Source: Primula veris
Lineage: Eukaryota; Streptophyta; Magnoliopsida; Ericales; Primulaceae
Direction: 5' to 3'
DNA length: 64,000 bases
NCBI GenBank assembly: GCA_963682055.1
Contig: OY821750.1
Location: 2,730,501 to 2,794,500, forward strand
Shown here: piece after piece, positions 46,651 through 58,898 of the stretch
Position numbering within the stretch: position 1 is the first letter of the stretch
Layout of the letters: each line of letters opens with the position of its first letter
Translations under genes and position numbers: made by a program
The notes under the pieces: model-generated
Database searches by the model: none
What the model was told of the DNA's origin: nothing
What the model saw: only the letters and a program-made list of their open reading frames with translations

Positions 46651-47547
46651 CCAATGTATTTGCCATTGTTACCTAAGCACAAAGGCACAATTTGTTTCTC
46701 TGTCTTATATTTTTTCATTGTCTTGTATGCGAGTGGCGACCAACTAACTTTTTAATTTAGTCCACAGAATCCACACTAATAATCAACAATCATCATTAGT
46801 TTCTTAACTACCTAACTATTGAGGATAATCTCACAGTTCAGTATTAGTATTGATCATTAGAAACTTCTGAATCCGAAAATCTTAAACCACCGAAACAAGA
46901 ACAAAGTACGTTATCTGTAACTATGTAATGCTAATAATCCGCCGTCCCTTTTCACTAAGAAAATTACTGTCGACCACTAACCAGTTCCAATAGTTTTAAT
47001 CCTTTTTGAGCTTTCTAAAATTTGATTATTTTGTTATTACACCAGTCCATTAACAGCTTACAAATGGTAAAAGCTAATTGCACCCAAAAGAAACCAGTTT
47101 CAATAATAAACAGATTTTTTTCAAATTTTGTTTTGTTCAATATTTTGTTATACCGGTATATAAAAAAATTAATTCAACTTTAATCTAACTAATTTTTCAA
47201 CAGTAGTTACAGTATATTAGCACCAGCACTAGGCAGTATATAGCCAAACCACAATCGCCATAGCATATGACATTTGTAACTGCCTAATATATACTATATA
47301 AATAAACTATATGTATATATCTTCCTAATTGCATAAAGAAACAATATCGTAGACGAACCTAATTAAGGGGCCATTATGTATAAACTGCAATTTTGTCTTA
47401 CAATCAAAACTTCACCAGTGGATGAAACATCGTAATTTAATTCGAACTAGAGTATGATGCTTTCGTAAAGACGTTGCAACAGGCTAATGAATCTAAAATC
47501 TGGTGCAAGCCTTTTTTTTTTTGTTTAGAGAATGTGTGTGCTTATTA
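46651..47547. other. Intergenic, nothing recognised
   Basis: AT-rich sequence without open frames of interest or repeats shared within the window. Confidence 0.4.
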
Positions 47548-47556
47548 TTAATTAAA

Positions 47557-48567
47557 GGGGCAATTAACAAAAACATACCCTAACTCTATTATATTATTAA
47601 AAACATACCTCAAAACTTAAATTACAAAAAACATACCTATATATACTTATTATTTATTTAATTCTAATCAAACCATAATCTAACCTCTCTCTCTAACCGC
47701 AACTCTCTCTCTCTAATTGTACATCTCTCTCTAACAGACGATAATCACACATATTTCTAACACATGCTAATCACCCATCTCTCTCTCAAAATGACTAAAA
47801 ACTCACAAAATATTCATATGTTAATTATAAAATGTCATACCCTAATTTTAAAATTTCATACCCTAAATGTTCTGAATTACAATCAAATATCTAAAAAAGA
47901 GTTCATACCCTAATTTTAAAACTTCATACCCTAATTTCAAAATTTCATATCATAATTTTAAAACTTCATACCCTAATTTCAAAACTTCATACCCTAATTT
48001 TAAAACTTCATACCCTACATATGGATTCTCCTCCTTCAACTTGAAACCCACAAGTTTTACAATAGTCTCAAATCTCAATAAATAGAAAACAATCTCACCA
48101 ATTTCATATATTTTTCATATATTACGGGATAGAAAACAATCTCACCAATTTCATATATTTTTCATATATTACGGGGTATCAACCAGTGTAATATTTATGT
48201 ATTACGTATGTATATATATGTATTTATATGTATATGGATGTTTATATAATTTAGATGGTGTTCGGTAGTTAGTAGCGGGTTTTCGTGGTGGGGGAGGGGA
48301 GAGAGATAGAGTGTGATATAAAATAAAGATACAAATAATAATGGAGGAGATAGAGACTAAGATCGGAGAGAGATATAGAGAATAATTGGTGAGAGAGAAG
48401 AATGGAGGAGAGACATAATAAGAGAGGAGAGAGAGAGTAAATGAGAGATTGAGAAAGAAGACAATAAACAGTATTAAATTTGTTTGGTATGTTTTTGATA
48501 GTTAAAATTATAAGGGTATATTTTTGATAATTTAGTTTAAAAAATAGTATGTTTTGTTAATTTATCC
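47557..48567. mobile_element. Non-autonomous Mutator-like element, copy 3
   Basis: Starts GGGGCAATTAACAAAAACAT and ends with the complement of GGATAAATTAACAAAACATA. It is flanked by a perfect 9-bp repeat TTAATTAAA (47548-47556 and 48568-48576). Inside are many CATACCCTAATTTTAAAACT repeats (47830-48020) and CT- and GA-rich tracts at opposite sides. It belongs to the family of 1956-2762 and 14688-15496 but has a different interior. Confidence 0.8.
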
Positions 48568-48576
48568 TTAATTAAA

Positions 48577-49286
48577 ATAACCAGTGAGTACATATATATA
48601 TATAGATCAGATACCCCTGGAACATGCTCCACTCCACGAGGCTAAGTAAAAACAAAATACTAAGTCACAACGGACGCCCATAAAAACCTCTGACCCATGT
48701 GAGTCCGTCCAAATTATCCCAGCCCGATTAGACTTAACAAGATACACAAAAAGAACTGTATAATACAAAACAAAGCTCAACTATCAAAAAAATACAAATT
48801 CAGATTTTTGATAGTTAAGTCTAAAAGTATTAAGTAAATACCAAGTTATCCTTAATTTCATCGGAATTTAGGGTTTCCTCTAGTTAAATACCTTTTGGTT
48901 ATTAATGCCATTTATCAAGACATATATAAAACAAGTGTTTTCTCTAATCAACACAAAGTAACAAGCGATGTAGACAACCCTGATAACGCTTGGTATTAGT
49001 TTATTCATTTTTTGGTCTACTAATAAAACAGAAATCGTAATTCGTAATCAGTCAACAGAACTTTTTTTTTCACTTGGAAGGTTTTAAATTCAATTTGATG
49101 ACAAAGTCCTCACTATAGTTCGGAGATTATATGCGGATGCCCTTGATTTGCCTCAAATTCATTTATTTCGGTTTCTAAAACAATGGTTTTACTAGTGTTA
49201 ATATCACTTATGATTTTGCTAGCTAACTTTACCTTATAGGTTTCGTCTTGATATTTTTCTTGTATTTAAAGAGAAGTGGCCATTTT
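48577..49286. other. Intergenic, nothing recognised
   Basis: AT-rich with a short TA repeat near 48590. No gene or defined element. Confidence 0.4.
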
Positions 49287-50614
49287 AATGTATATACCCC
49301 AAGTGTATACGTATCGAGGTGACTAGAATTAAAAATTTGATTAATTGAAAAAGTGACTTAATCTATTTCCAAGATACTTATTTAAACATAAAAGATGATA
49401 GTTGATAAGAACCTAAAACAGACGTGAAGTGCAATCAACTGCTATTCATAATCATGGTATTTTGGTCAAAAAATTGAACTTACGTCCAAGAATGAATTAG
49501 AGCTTGCATTACGATGGAAAAGACGAGTAGACTATAAAATAGAAAGGGGTTGGAGATATAATTAGTAAGCTAGCCCTGAGAGTCCAAACAATCCCTTCAA
49601 CCATCAAGCAAAAACAACCGATGCGAAAAGCACAATAGAAATAGAGTTGTACGTCCAAAACCATAGTATCCTACCATGACAAAAGACTAGTCATAACTGA
49701 CCAACGTATCATAAATGCCAAAAACTGTCCAATTAGATACCCAAACGTAACGCCAGAAAGAACCAACGCCATAGCAAACTCCGTCACCACTCAAATAAAC
49801 CAAAAGACAAGAGTTCATAATAAACACAACAAGATGGGTTAAGCAAACGCCTTACTTCCCATTATTGACTAATAGACCAAATGTCACCTCAATTCAGCAG
49901 AAAACATATTTGCGGCCTCAACTAAAAATAAAAGGACATAGCGACATAACAATATCTTGGTGAGAAGAAACCAACGGAGGGCCTTAGAGATCTCCATTCA
50001 GTACGACTCAAATATATTTGGGGTGGCGGCACACTAATTATCCGACTTGAAACGTGTATATTAAATGTTAAGACCCAAAAATACAACCAAAATCACAAAA
50101 TATCAACCAAAGAGCTGAAGACGAATCGTCCTAGTCTATCTCAGCCACAAATTAGTTAACACTCAAATCAATAAAACAAACGGTACCATCAACAATATAC
50201 AAGAGGTCATTGGAGCCTGCCGAATGAGAGGATGAAGAGCATAAATAAAGGATTTTTTTTCAAGGGTGCGAGAAGTGTGTGGAGATGAGAACGGAAAACG
50301 TAGAGTTGGAAAAGGGGGAAGTAACGGCACGGATCAGTCAAATTTGACCAGATCTGAAAAGAGAGAATAGGGAGGAATGAGAGATTGGAGGTGAGAGGGG
50401 AGGAGAAATGATGATTGTGGAGATTAGAAATGGAAGAGGCGAGGGAAGATAGAAGTGATGGGAAAGAGATTGGGAGTGGGAGCAATAACCGTGAAAAAGG
50501 TGTGGAAAAGAGAGAAAAATATGGTGTTTATGGCCCGGGGGCGGAGGAAGTGGTGGTGCGACTGCTCCCTCCTCTCCAGACATGCGGCTGCACAAAAGGT
50601 GGGCTAGGGTTTGA

Positions 50615-52345
50615 TGAAGATAAAAGAGAAGGTGTAACATCACATGCCTAATTTGGGAGTCACACGGCCGAATAACACGTGAGATGGCACGTGCTAGACA
50701 AATCCTAACTTTAATGAAACACATTTAAAATAATTCAACACTAAAACACTTAATAAAATCATTTAAATACATATTTCAATATACTCACAAAAATCGATAA
50801 ACATTACAACTTATTAGCTAAACAACATAACGCAGCGGAATCTGAAAAGTTATTCCTATGAGATATGTTTGATCCCGACTAATTTGATTTCAACTCTAAA
50901 TATCTGAAAAGGTTATAAAAACGAGGGAAAACTAAAAGAGTTTAGTGAGTGATAAATCTTGCAATATAATATAGGGTCGAAAATATGTTTTTTCATGTTA
51001 TCATTTTCTTTAAAAAACAATACTTTTATTTAATAAAATTCCCAAAGCACGAATATAATAAAATTGTAATTTTTGGTGCGATCAATACGATAATATAAAT
51101 TGAATATTAAGTCCGATTGGACTTTCCAATCTTCTAGGTGGATTTAGACCTCCTAAATCTCTTTTTATTCGTTGGATCCAAACTTCATGAATCTTTTTTT
51201 CTTCGTTGAATTCAGTGTTCCTAAATTTCTTTTTATTCTTTGGATTTGGACTTTCCAAATCTCTTTTATTTCATAAACTTAATCACAAATATAAACCATA
51301 ATAATCACAAAAATATAAACCGTTTAAAACTTTATACATTTATCAACGTATATAAAAATTCATTCTTTCAAAAGCTGCAACATGCAATTCAATATATACA
51401 AATATAATTTTTATACTTCGAAAATATAATTTAAGGATACAAACACTTGTTGGAAAATGCAATGAGATTTTATAATATTAACTAAGAAAAACCGCTCAGC
51501 CTGATTATGATCAAAAGGAACCGAAATACTTTTACTGGTAACAACTTAACAGATTAAATCTTTTCTGCTTGACTGCAATGACTTTACTTCTCCTTCGCGG
51601 ACTATATTGGAACGTGTGTATATAATATTAGCAATAGAAACTCATGTGTATATATTACTGTACCGATGGAAACTCCTTAGATAAATAAAACGTTGTTTCA
51701 TTTAATTATTTCATGAATAGTAATTAAATGCATGAATACAAACAACCTTAAAATAATATTCACAATTCATAAAAGACATTTACTTTACTATTCATACAAG
51801 GCATATGTTTTGTTTTTTTTAAAATTTGGCTGACTATATACCACTTCGTATCATTCTATGAGTGTGTTTATAATTCATTAATGGCATTAATTACTAGTAA
51901 TAATTCTATGAAAGAGAATATCAAATTATAAACGAGTTTTACATTACAAATGTAACTCCCACAATTTAATGAGACAATTCAATATATATACCATAGTAAA
52001 ATCCTATGTTGGTATACCCATGGTTAGCCTAGCACTCATTAATTCAAAATGTAACCCCAATTCCTAATTACACAATTACTAATGCTCTTAAAGTATAATA
52101 CTAACTTATGACTAATCGTTTGGCAATTTCATCTCAATAATTCCACCAATATTTTTATTAACTAGCACGTTATTTTTATGTACTAAATGTAGCAAAGCCA
52201 TCCCATATTACGAAACTTACATCCTTAATACTATTAATACAATTAATACTATATTTCCAACTCCTGAAACCGACAACTCTCTAAATCAGACTAAGATATT
52301 TTAAAAGAACGATAAAATTATAAGTAAATAAAAAAAATACGGGAT
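50615..52345. mobile_element. 1.7-kb insertion in arm B, type unknown
   Basis: The sequence on either side is adjacent in arm A (near 21285-21300), so this block was inserted here or lost there. It is AT-rich and noncoding; no terminal repeats or target duplication could be fixed by eye. Confidence 0.5.
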
Positions 52346-52953
52346 TTTACAGAAGGCTGAGGAGGTTCTAAAATATCATATCATTATTATCTAAGTAATA
52401 TGTCTTTCCACCCGTTGTAACTAAGAAATTGTCAAGAAAAATAAGAATGAGGATATATATGTTCTATCTTAGGAGTGATGTGAGTAAAGATAAAACGAAA
52501 TAGAGTCGGTTAAGATCTCTTGAGCATGTGTTGAAGACTGAAAGCAACCACTATATCACCCTATTTGACTTCATTACTTCATATTTTGAGAAATATAGCA
52601 CTTTTTTTTCTCAAAATGTGTTCTACTTCATGTTCTTTTAATGTAACCTCAAATTATGCATGTGTTCAAATTTTCCTCAAAATAAAGGAAACAAAAGTCT
52701 TCCTCAAAGAGCAAGCACGACGGCTTACTCTTTAATTTTCTCAAATTTAATAAAAAAAACTATATTTTTTCTAATTTTACATAACAATTTTACATATACA
52801 TAAAACATCAATTTCTCTATAAGTTCATTTTTTTATTTTTTTTTATTTTCTTTCTTCTTCTAACTAAGAATGAAAACACCAATGATTATAGTTATAATAT
52901 TAAATAATTATGGGGGAGACTTTTTCTTCCTCATTCATGAGGCATGTTGCAAT

Positions 52954-53340
52954 GGAAGTAGTGTGGCTGACTCTAAGTCAGGGTGACTCATAGTCCAAAA
53001 TTGCTAATAAAACGCTCAATTTTATTTTAATTATCTTTGATTTTTAAAGTCAAAATTATGTAAAACTTACATAAACTTACAAATATGAAAATAAACAACA
53101 AGCAACATTTTGTATCTATATATTATTATATTTACATATACATATTTATAATATGTATGTATACTACATATATAATATTCAAAATTTTCAAATAATAGTT
53201 ATAACTTTATTTAATTGAATTATGTAAATTTTACATAATTTTGACTTTAAAAATCAAAGACAATTAAAATAAAATTGAACATTTTATTAGCAATTTTGGA
53301 CTCTGAGTCACCCTGACTCAGAGTCAGGCACACTGCTTCC
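52954..53340. mobile_element. Mutator-like MITE with long inverted repeats
   Basis: 387 bp with inverted termini of about 120 bp (GGAAGTAGTGTGGCTGACTC against GGAAGCAGTGTGCCTGACTC), flanked by a perfect 9-bp repeat TGTTGCAAT (52945-52953 and 53341-53349). Each arm also holds an internal palindrome, GACTCWRAGTCAGGGTGACTC. No coding capacity. Confidence 0.88.
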
Positions 53341-53349
53341 TGTTGCAAT

Positions 53350-54325
53350 ACATATATAATTTGATTTTTCAAATGAGCAAGCTGGTGTAGAATGTGTTTT
53401 TGGTAAAAGTCAAAATAATCCCCAAAATATTAATAAGAAGATGATATAGGGTGTTTACAATATTGCTTGCTGTTATAATTGTTTCATAATAAAATATTTC
53501 ACTTTTTTATTATAATACAAGCTCAATCAACATGAAATATAATAAAAACGATAGAAAATAATATAAAATATAAATGAAGAACTTTATAAGGAAGTTGTAG
53601 TGTTGAGTAATATAAAATGTTATGTAAAAGTGATAAAAATGTAGTATTAAAACTTGTATGAAATTGATTCAAAATGACATTAGTTATATTAGGCAAAACG
53701 ATGAATAAGTAACATTTGATATATAAAAAACGGATGAAAATTCATTATTATGATAAATTATATAGCCGATCTCGAAATCTTGAATTAAATTCAAAATATG
53801 ATGATGATATACTAATGTATAAAGGGGCTAAGAAAACTGTTTAAAGAGCCATAATTTGTCTCTTGATTATTTCTGTATGTTCAAGCAAATAATTCCATAG
53901 TTTTAGTAGCGGAAAAAGGTACTTTCAAGATAAATATTTTGCAGTTTGGATGGACTGATATTGTTTTTCCAATAATATTATGTTAGGTGATTGTCAAAAG
54001 AAAGTAGTATCCATAGAACTCCACTTTGCTTTAACAAACAGAAGTTTTAAGCAAAAGTTTTCTCAAACAAACATCCCTTTACTTCCCATTTCCCATTTTA
54101 TTACCCTTTTTCTGGAAATGAATAGAAAGAACAGTCCAAGTCATAGGGGAGAAACTAGATATAAACAGGGCTACAACCTCTATTTTGAAAAAAAATTATG
54201 AAAAAATAGATTTTTTTTTTATGTATTTTGATCAAAAACTTTAAATTTTAGTGTTTAAGCCATCATTCCGTAAAATAACTTCATATACCGTATAAAAAAA
54301 TTTATATATAAAATTAGCCTCGCAT
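53350..54325. other. Remainder of the second insertion in arm B
   Basis: AT-rich, with no recognised gene. An open frame at 53980-54201 resembles nothing known. Confidence 0.35.
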
Positions 54326-55331
54326 TTCGCAATCCTGATTCCATTACTGCAAGTCATAGTTGCCAAGTTGAGAAACGGAAAGCGGTACAAGAAACGGAAA
54401 CCAAAAACGTAGTCTAAAATTTTATGAGAAACGCCGGTATAGTTAAAAATTAAAATAAAATATACATGACATTTTTATTAAACTCAAATAAATTTATGGA
54501 TCTCATAATAATAATTGGAAAAAAATTACCAATTTCTTATACTTCATGAGATATATATAATAGTTAAAATTTGGTTAACTAGAGATTCTCTTTTAGTAAC
54601 TTGATTTCATAATGGTGTATTACAAAAAATGTATTGTAAAAGATTTCTTAAAATTCTTGTTAAGTATATTTTTCATATTAATAGAGTTATGAAAAAGTTT
54701 TATTTAATACTTTTACAATAGTAACACTATTATAGACCGGGTCTATTAAATATGTGGATGTGACAACCACTAAAAATCCAACACATATGTGAGAACCAAA
54801 AAATAACTACCATAAATTTAATTTAAAATTCAAACTAAATTATTCTATTGATTGTCACACACTTAAAAGTGTATATCAGTTTCATACAATTGTTTTTCTT
54901 TTTACAATATTTCACTTATAAGGAATACCGTTTCTATTTTCGAAACGGGTTTTCGAAAAAACGCATTTTCTAACTTAAAAAAAGTTTCCGGGTAACTAAG
55001 GTGCACTTAGGTTTTTCCCTAACTTTTATTTTCCCCTAAAATGTAAATAAAAAAGTTCCTTTATCACCAATTATTTATTTATTTTTAAAAATAAAATTGA
55101 AATGATGACATGGTACGTCTAATCGCAATGATTTTGGCTCAGTGGGGACTAAACACGTACACATCATTTACCACTCAGAACATCTGGAATTTCATGGTTG
55201 AAAATACACTGATGGCATTATAAATTTAAGTCAAAACTTACACTTGATTCATTTAATTTTGGTCGACATGCTTATAATCCTTAGATATTTAAAAGGGACA
55301 GATTAGGTAAAAGGAATATCTTAATAGAAAG

Positions 55332-56069
55332 TAGGGATGGCAATTTTAACCACCCACCCACTCAAGACCAAAACTTTTGGTTTTCGGTCATGTCGGCTTC
55401 GTTCGGTCGGGTTTTTTCAGAAAAAACTAGGCAGAATAACCGTTCGGTACCTAGATATGCGACCGATCAAGCGGTTTTCGGTCTTCGGATATTTCGATTT
55501 TAACCAACTTTTAGATTATTTTTATGTTAGTGTATTTTTTTACTTCAAAATTATAATTGTTGTTTATTTGTTTTGTTTTTATACTAATTTACTTTTGTTG
55601 TAAATTTTTGTTAAAAACTTATTATATAAGAAAATATGTAAAATAAAATTACTGAATTAAAAGAAATTTGGAATGTATTATCAATGTTGAACCAATTTTA
55701 GAGCAATGTAACTTATAAGTTTCATTTAAAACTTACACATTATACATTGTATATATATATATGTATATATTTGTGTGTGTGTATTTTATAGCTAATATAA
55801 ATATTATATACATATATGATATATCTATATATGTTATACATATGAATACATTGGTTACTTTTTGGATATTATTCGGGTTTAACGGTTCGGTTTTCGCTCA
55901 CGGTTTTTCGGTCGGTTTGACGGTTATAGTTTCAAAACCCAAATCCAAACCGCAACCATCGGTCTCAGTTTGGCTAAAACTTCATTCGGGTTTATAGCGG
56001 TTATCGATTTTTCGGTTTCGAACGAATTTATGGTCAGGTTTCGAGTTTCGGTCTATTTTGTCACCCCTA
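55332..56069. mobile_element. hAT-like non-autonomous element
   Basis: Inverted termini TAGGGATGGCAATTTTAACC and TAGGGGTGACAAAATAGACC, with GTTCGGTTTTCGGT-type subterminal repeats. It is flanked by a perfect 8-bp repeat ATAGAAAG (55324-55331 and 56070-56077). No transposase. Confidence 0.88.
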
Positions 56070-56077
56070 ATAGAAAG

Positions 56078-56943
56078 CTACGGTTGTGTTCAATGTTGAA
56101 TATGAAAAATCCAATCAACAAGAATGAGTTAGAAACGATAATTATTCGTTAAATCAAGGCAGCCTCTGTTTGATTTCTAATTTCAAATATTTTAAATTAA
56201 ACCAAATTATCAGTGACATGTTTTGGTCTAGATATAAAGAAACCAGCAAAATCAACAAAAGAAAGCTTTTATTTAAAATTAAACGGACCAAATATAGAAT
56301 AATGAAACGAAAACGTTCGTTCAAAAAAGCAAAACGGTATCATTATTCAACCTTAAAGTACTCAGAATAATATTTAGGATACACTTAATGAAGAACAAAT
56401 GTTTACTTAACCAAATAATTTGAACCATGAAAATCGTAATTTAAAATTGGACCAAATATGGAGAAAAAAAGAGAGAGCTAAAATTCAAAAACTTGTTCAC
56501 TGCTAAAATAATTAGCCATTCAAAACTAATTACACTTAAGTCGAATAACATATCACGTGATCGCCTCAGTTTCATTATTTTTTTCATGAGATTAGATATA
56601 ACGGCACCCACCCCACATTCCCTACCAACTGCCAACCCACCGTCCGTCGGCACCATCGAAGACCTCTTACCATGTGTCGCCCTCGAACATTCGACAATTC
56701 CTAGTTCATTGCTAAACTTTCTAGTTCATGCTTCGACTACGGTCCTAACTAGCTTACCACTAGAAGAGGAAACCATCTCTACCACAATGCCAAAACTATA
56801 TCACATCTAAATATGAATTTAAATTGAAAAATAATTCGGTTTTAAATTAACAGTATATTTTCTACAAATACTTAACAAAAAATATGTATATACCAGTATA
56901 CTATCATATTTATCTTTTTGGGTTTTTGAAATTAAACAAGTTA
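56078..56943. other. Intergenic, nothing recognised
   Basis: Short open frames (for example 56493-56810) are not supported by any motif. Confidence 0.35.
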
Positions 56944-57179
56944 CTCCCTCCGTTGTCAATCAACTGTCCATTACGAAATTAATTGCAATTTTAACCGGCC
57001 AATAACTTGTATCAAAATTGTCGGAATAGAAAAATTTCAAAAGCTAATCATATAGTTTAAACATTAAATTATATGATTTAGTTTTGAAATTTGTCATTTC
57101 GACAATTTTGATACATGTTATAAACCGGTTAAAATTGCATGTAATTTCGTAAATGACAATTAATTGGGAACGAATGAAG
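56944..57179. mobile_element. Stowaway-like MITE
   Basis: Begins CTCCCTCCGTTGTCAAT and ends with a degenerate inverted copy (GGGAACGAATGAAG). TA flanks both ends. The interior inverted pair TCAAAATTGTCGGAATAGAAA and TTCGACAATTTTGATAC supports a foldback. Confidence 0.8.
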
Positions 57180-57181
57180 TA

Positions 57182-58520
57182 CTAGTTTTTTGAGCATTTA
57201 TTTTATAAAAATTAATGAGTAGCATATATGTATTAAATATTTACACAAGGACTATTACTAAATTGACTTTTGAAATAAAAGAACCAGCAATATAATTAAT
57301 TAGGAATGCTGTGGGGGGTAGGACAATTTATGTTTCCAGAAACTTCCAGGAAACTTGTGGCTACCATTCACTCAAGCATCTGATGGTCACAATTCATCCA
57401 CGTCATCAGTAATCCACGTGGCACCTCGTTTTGCTTGAAACTGATTCCAATTCCTAATACTATAAATAATTTCCAAAATAACGAAAATACCTTCCTCAAA
57501 CTATAAATAATTTCCACATAGATCATAAATAGTTTTAACTTTTGCGATTTTTCTGCTGTTTTTTTATTTTACAAACTACTTCCATGTCTAATTTTTCAAA
57601 ATGCTTAATTTGGGGATTTGATGATGCGTTTTAGTTTACTCTTATTGTATTTTTCGTATTTTCTTAATATTTAAGTGACCCAAATTATCTGAGTCGGATT
57701 GTCTAATTTTCGTAAAATAAACAGTTTTACATAATTTTATAACTTTTTTTTGTATACAAGTGCTCAAGGCGATTTTTTTCCCTTTCTCCGCTATAACTAG
57801 ATATTAGAATAGTATGTCTCTAAAAACATACAAGACAAAGAAATTCTTACATACCAATTCATATACGAACCTATACCATTTAAGACCAATATATTACAAC
57901 AGGTAAAACATTTTATTAAAATATTTATTTCAAGTGACGAACAAACTTCACAGTTCGTGATAGCAAACCTTTGATTTTGTCGCTTATTTTTTGTTTTCTT
58001 TTCGATTTTATTGTCCTTAGAGTTTATTGTCCTTCCAAAGCGTGCTTAAAAGGCCCCTAAATATAATTTAGACAAAAAACAGCTAAGTGGTTAAGATAGA
58101 CTAGACGTTAGGCGGCTTATTACCGTCTAGCGCCTTTTAAAAAATTGGTTGATCTCACAGTATTTTACTATTTCGTATTATAATAGGTGTAATACAACGT
58201 TAGAGGTAATTGGTTCCCTTAATGATATATTGTTGTGTTTTTCTTGTTTACTATCATCCTCTACTATCGATTTTCTTATTTTTATACTTTTTGTTTGTGT
58301 TTTTTTTTTTCTTTTTGAAAATTTCCATCCAATTATGGATGAAAAACTTGCATAATACATATTTTTTTCATCCATAGTTGGATGAAAAAGTTTTAATATA
58401 ACAAAAACACGAATCGTAGTTGCTAATTTAAAAGAACAAGGTACTAATCGATTAACACGTACTAATACAATATACAAAGTTGCTAAAAACCCGTACTAAG
58501 GATTGATAAGATTAGCTAAC
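57182..58520. other. Intergenic region between two MITEs
   Basis: No gene is seen. A short inverted pair TTTTCATCCAACTATGGATG / CATCCAATTATGGATGAAAA occurs around 58320-58390. Confidence 0.4.
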
Positions 58521-58740
58521 TAGTTCTTCCGTTCCCGATTAATTGTCAATTACGAAACTATGTCGGTCAATAACTTATAACAAAACTGTCGGAATGAAAT
58601 TTTTTTAAAAGCTAATCATATTAATTCAAACACTAAATTATAAGATTTAGTTTTGAAAATTTTCATTTCGACAATTTTGATACATTTTATAAGCCGTAAA
58701 AATTACACATAATTTCGTAAATCGGAAACGGAACAGTTAT
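58521..58740. mobile_element. Stowaway-like MITE, second copy
   Basis: Related to 56944-57179 (same GTCGGAATGAAA and TTCGACAATTTTGATAC core). Degenerate ends GTTCTTCCGTTCCC and CGGAAACGGAAC; TA at both borders. Confidence 0.75.
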
Positions 58741-58789
58741 TATCAGGACTTCCTTTGCAATTTACACACTCATAAAATAAGCTCAGTTA

Positions 58790-58790
<1 letters not shown>

Positions 58791-58832
<42 letters not shown>

Positions 58833-58862
58833 CACATGTATGTATGTATATATATATATATA
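58791..58862. repeat. CT then TA microsatellite upstream of the RCC1 gene
   Basis: (CT)n at about 58791-58815 followed by (TA)n/(TATG)n to 58862, directly upstream of the start codon at 58899. CT tracts in plant leaders are common; length variation here could affect expression. Confidence 0.8.
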
Positions 58863-58898
58863 GATACAATTACATAAATATATAATTACTAAGCTATT

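Larger units (their letters stand above)
49287..54765. repeat. Arm B of the large interrupted inverted repeat
   Basis: Inverted relative to 20150-23095. It is interrupted by an insertion at about 50615-52345 and another at about 52850-54325, the latter including a Mutator-type MITE. Open frames at 50207-50724 fall in repeat DNA shared with arm A and are not considered genes. Confidence 0.8.

Noticed and set aside
50207..50724. Several overlapping open frames on both strands, some proline/serine-rich
   Set aside because: They lie in CT/GA-rich DNA shared with the inverted copy at 21300-21600. Frames are not conserved between the copies and no motif is recognised.
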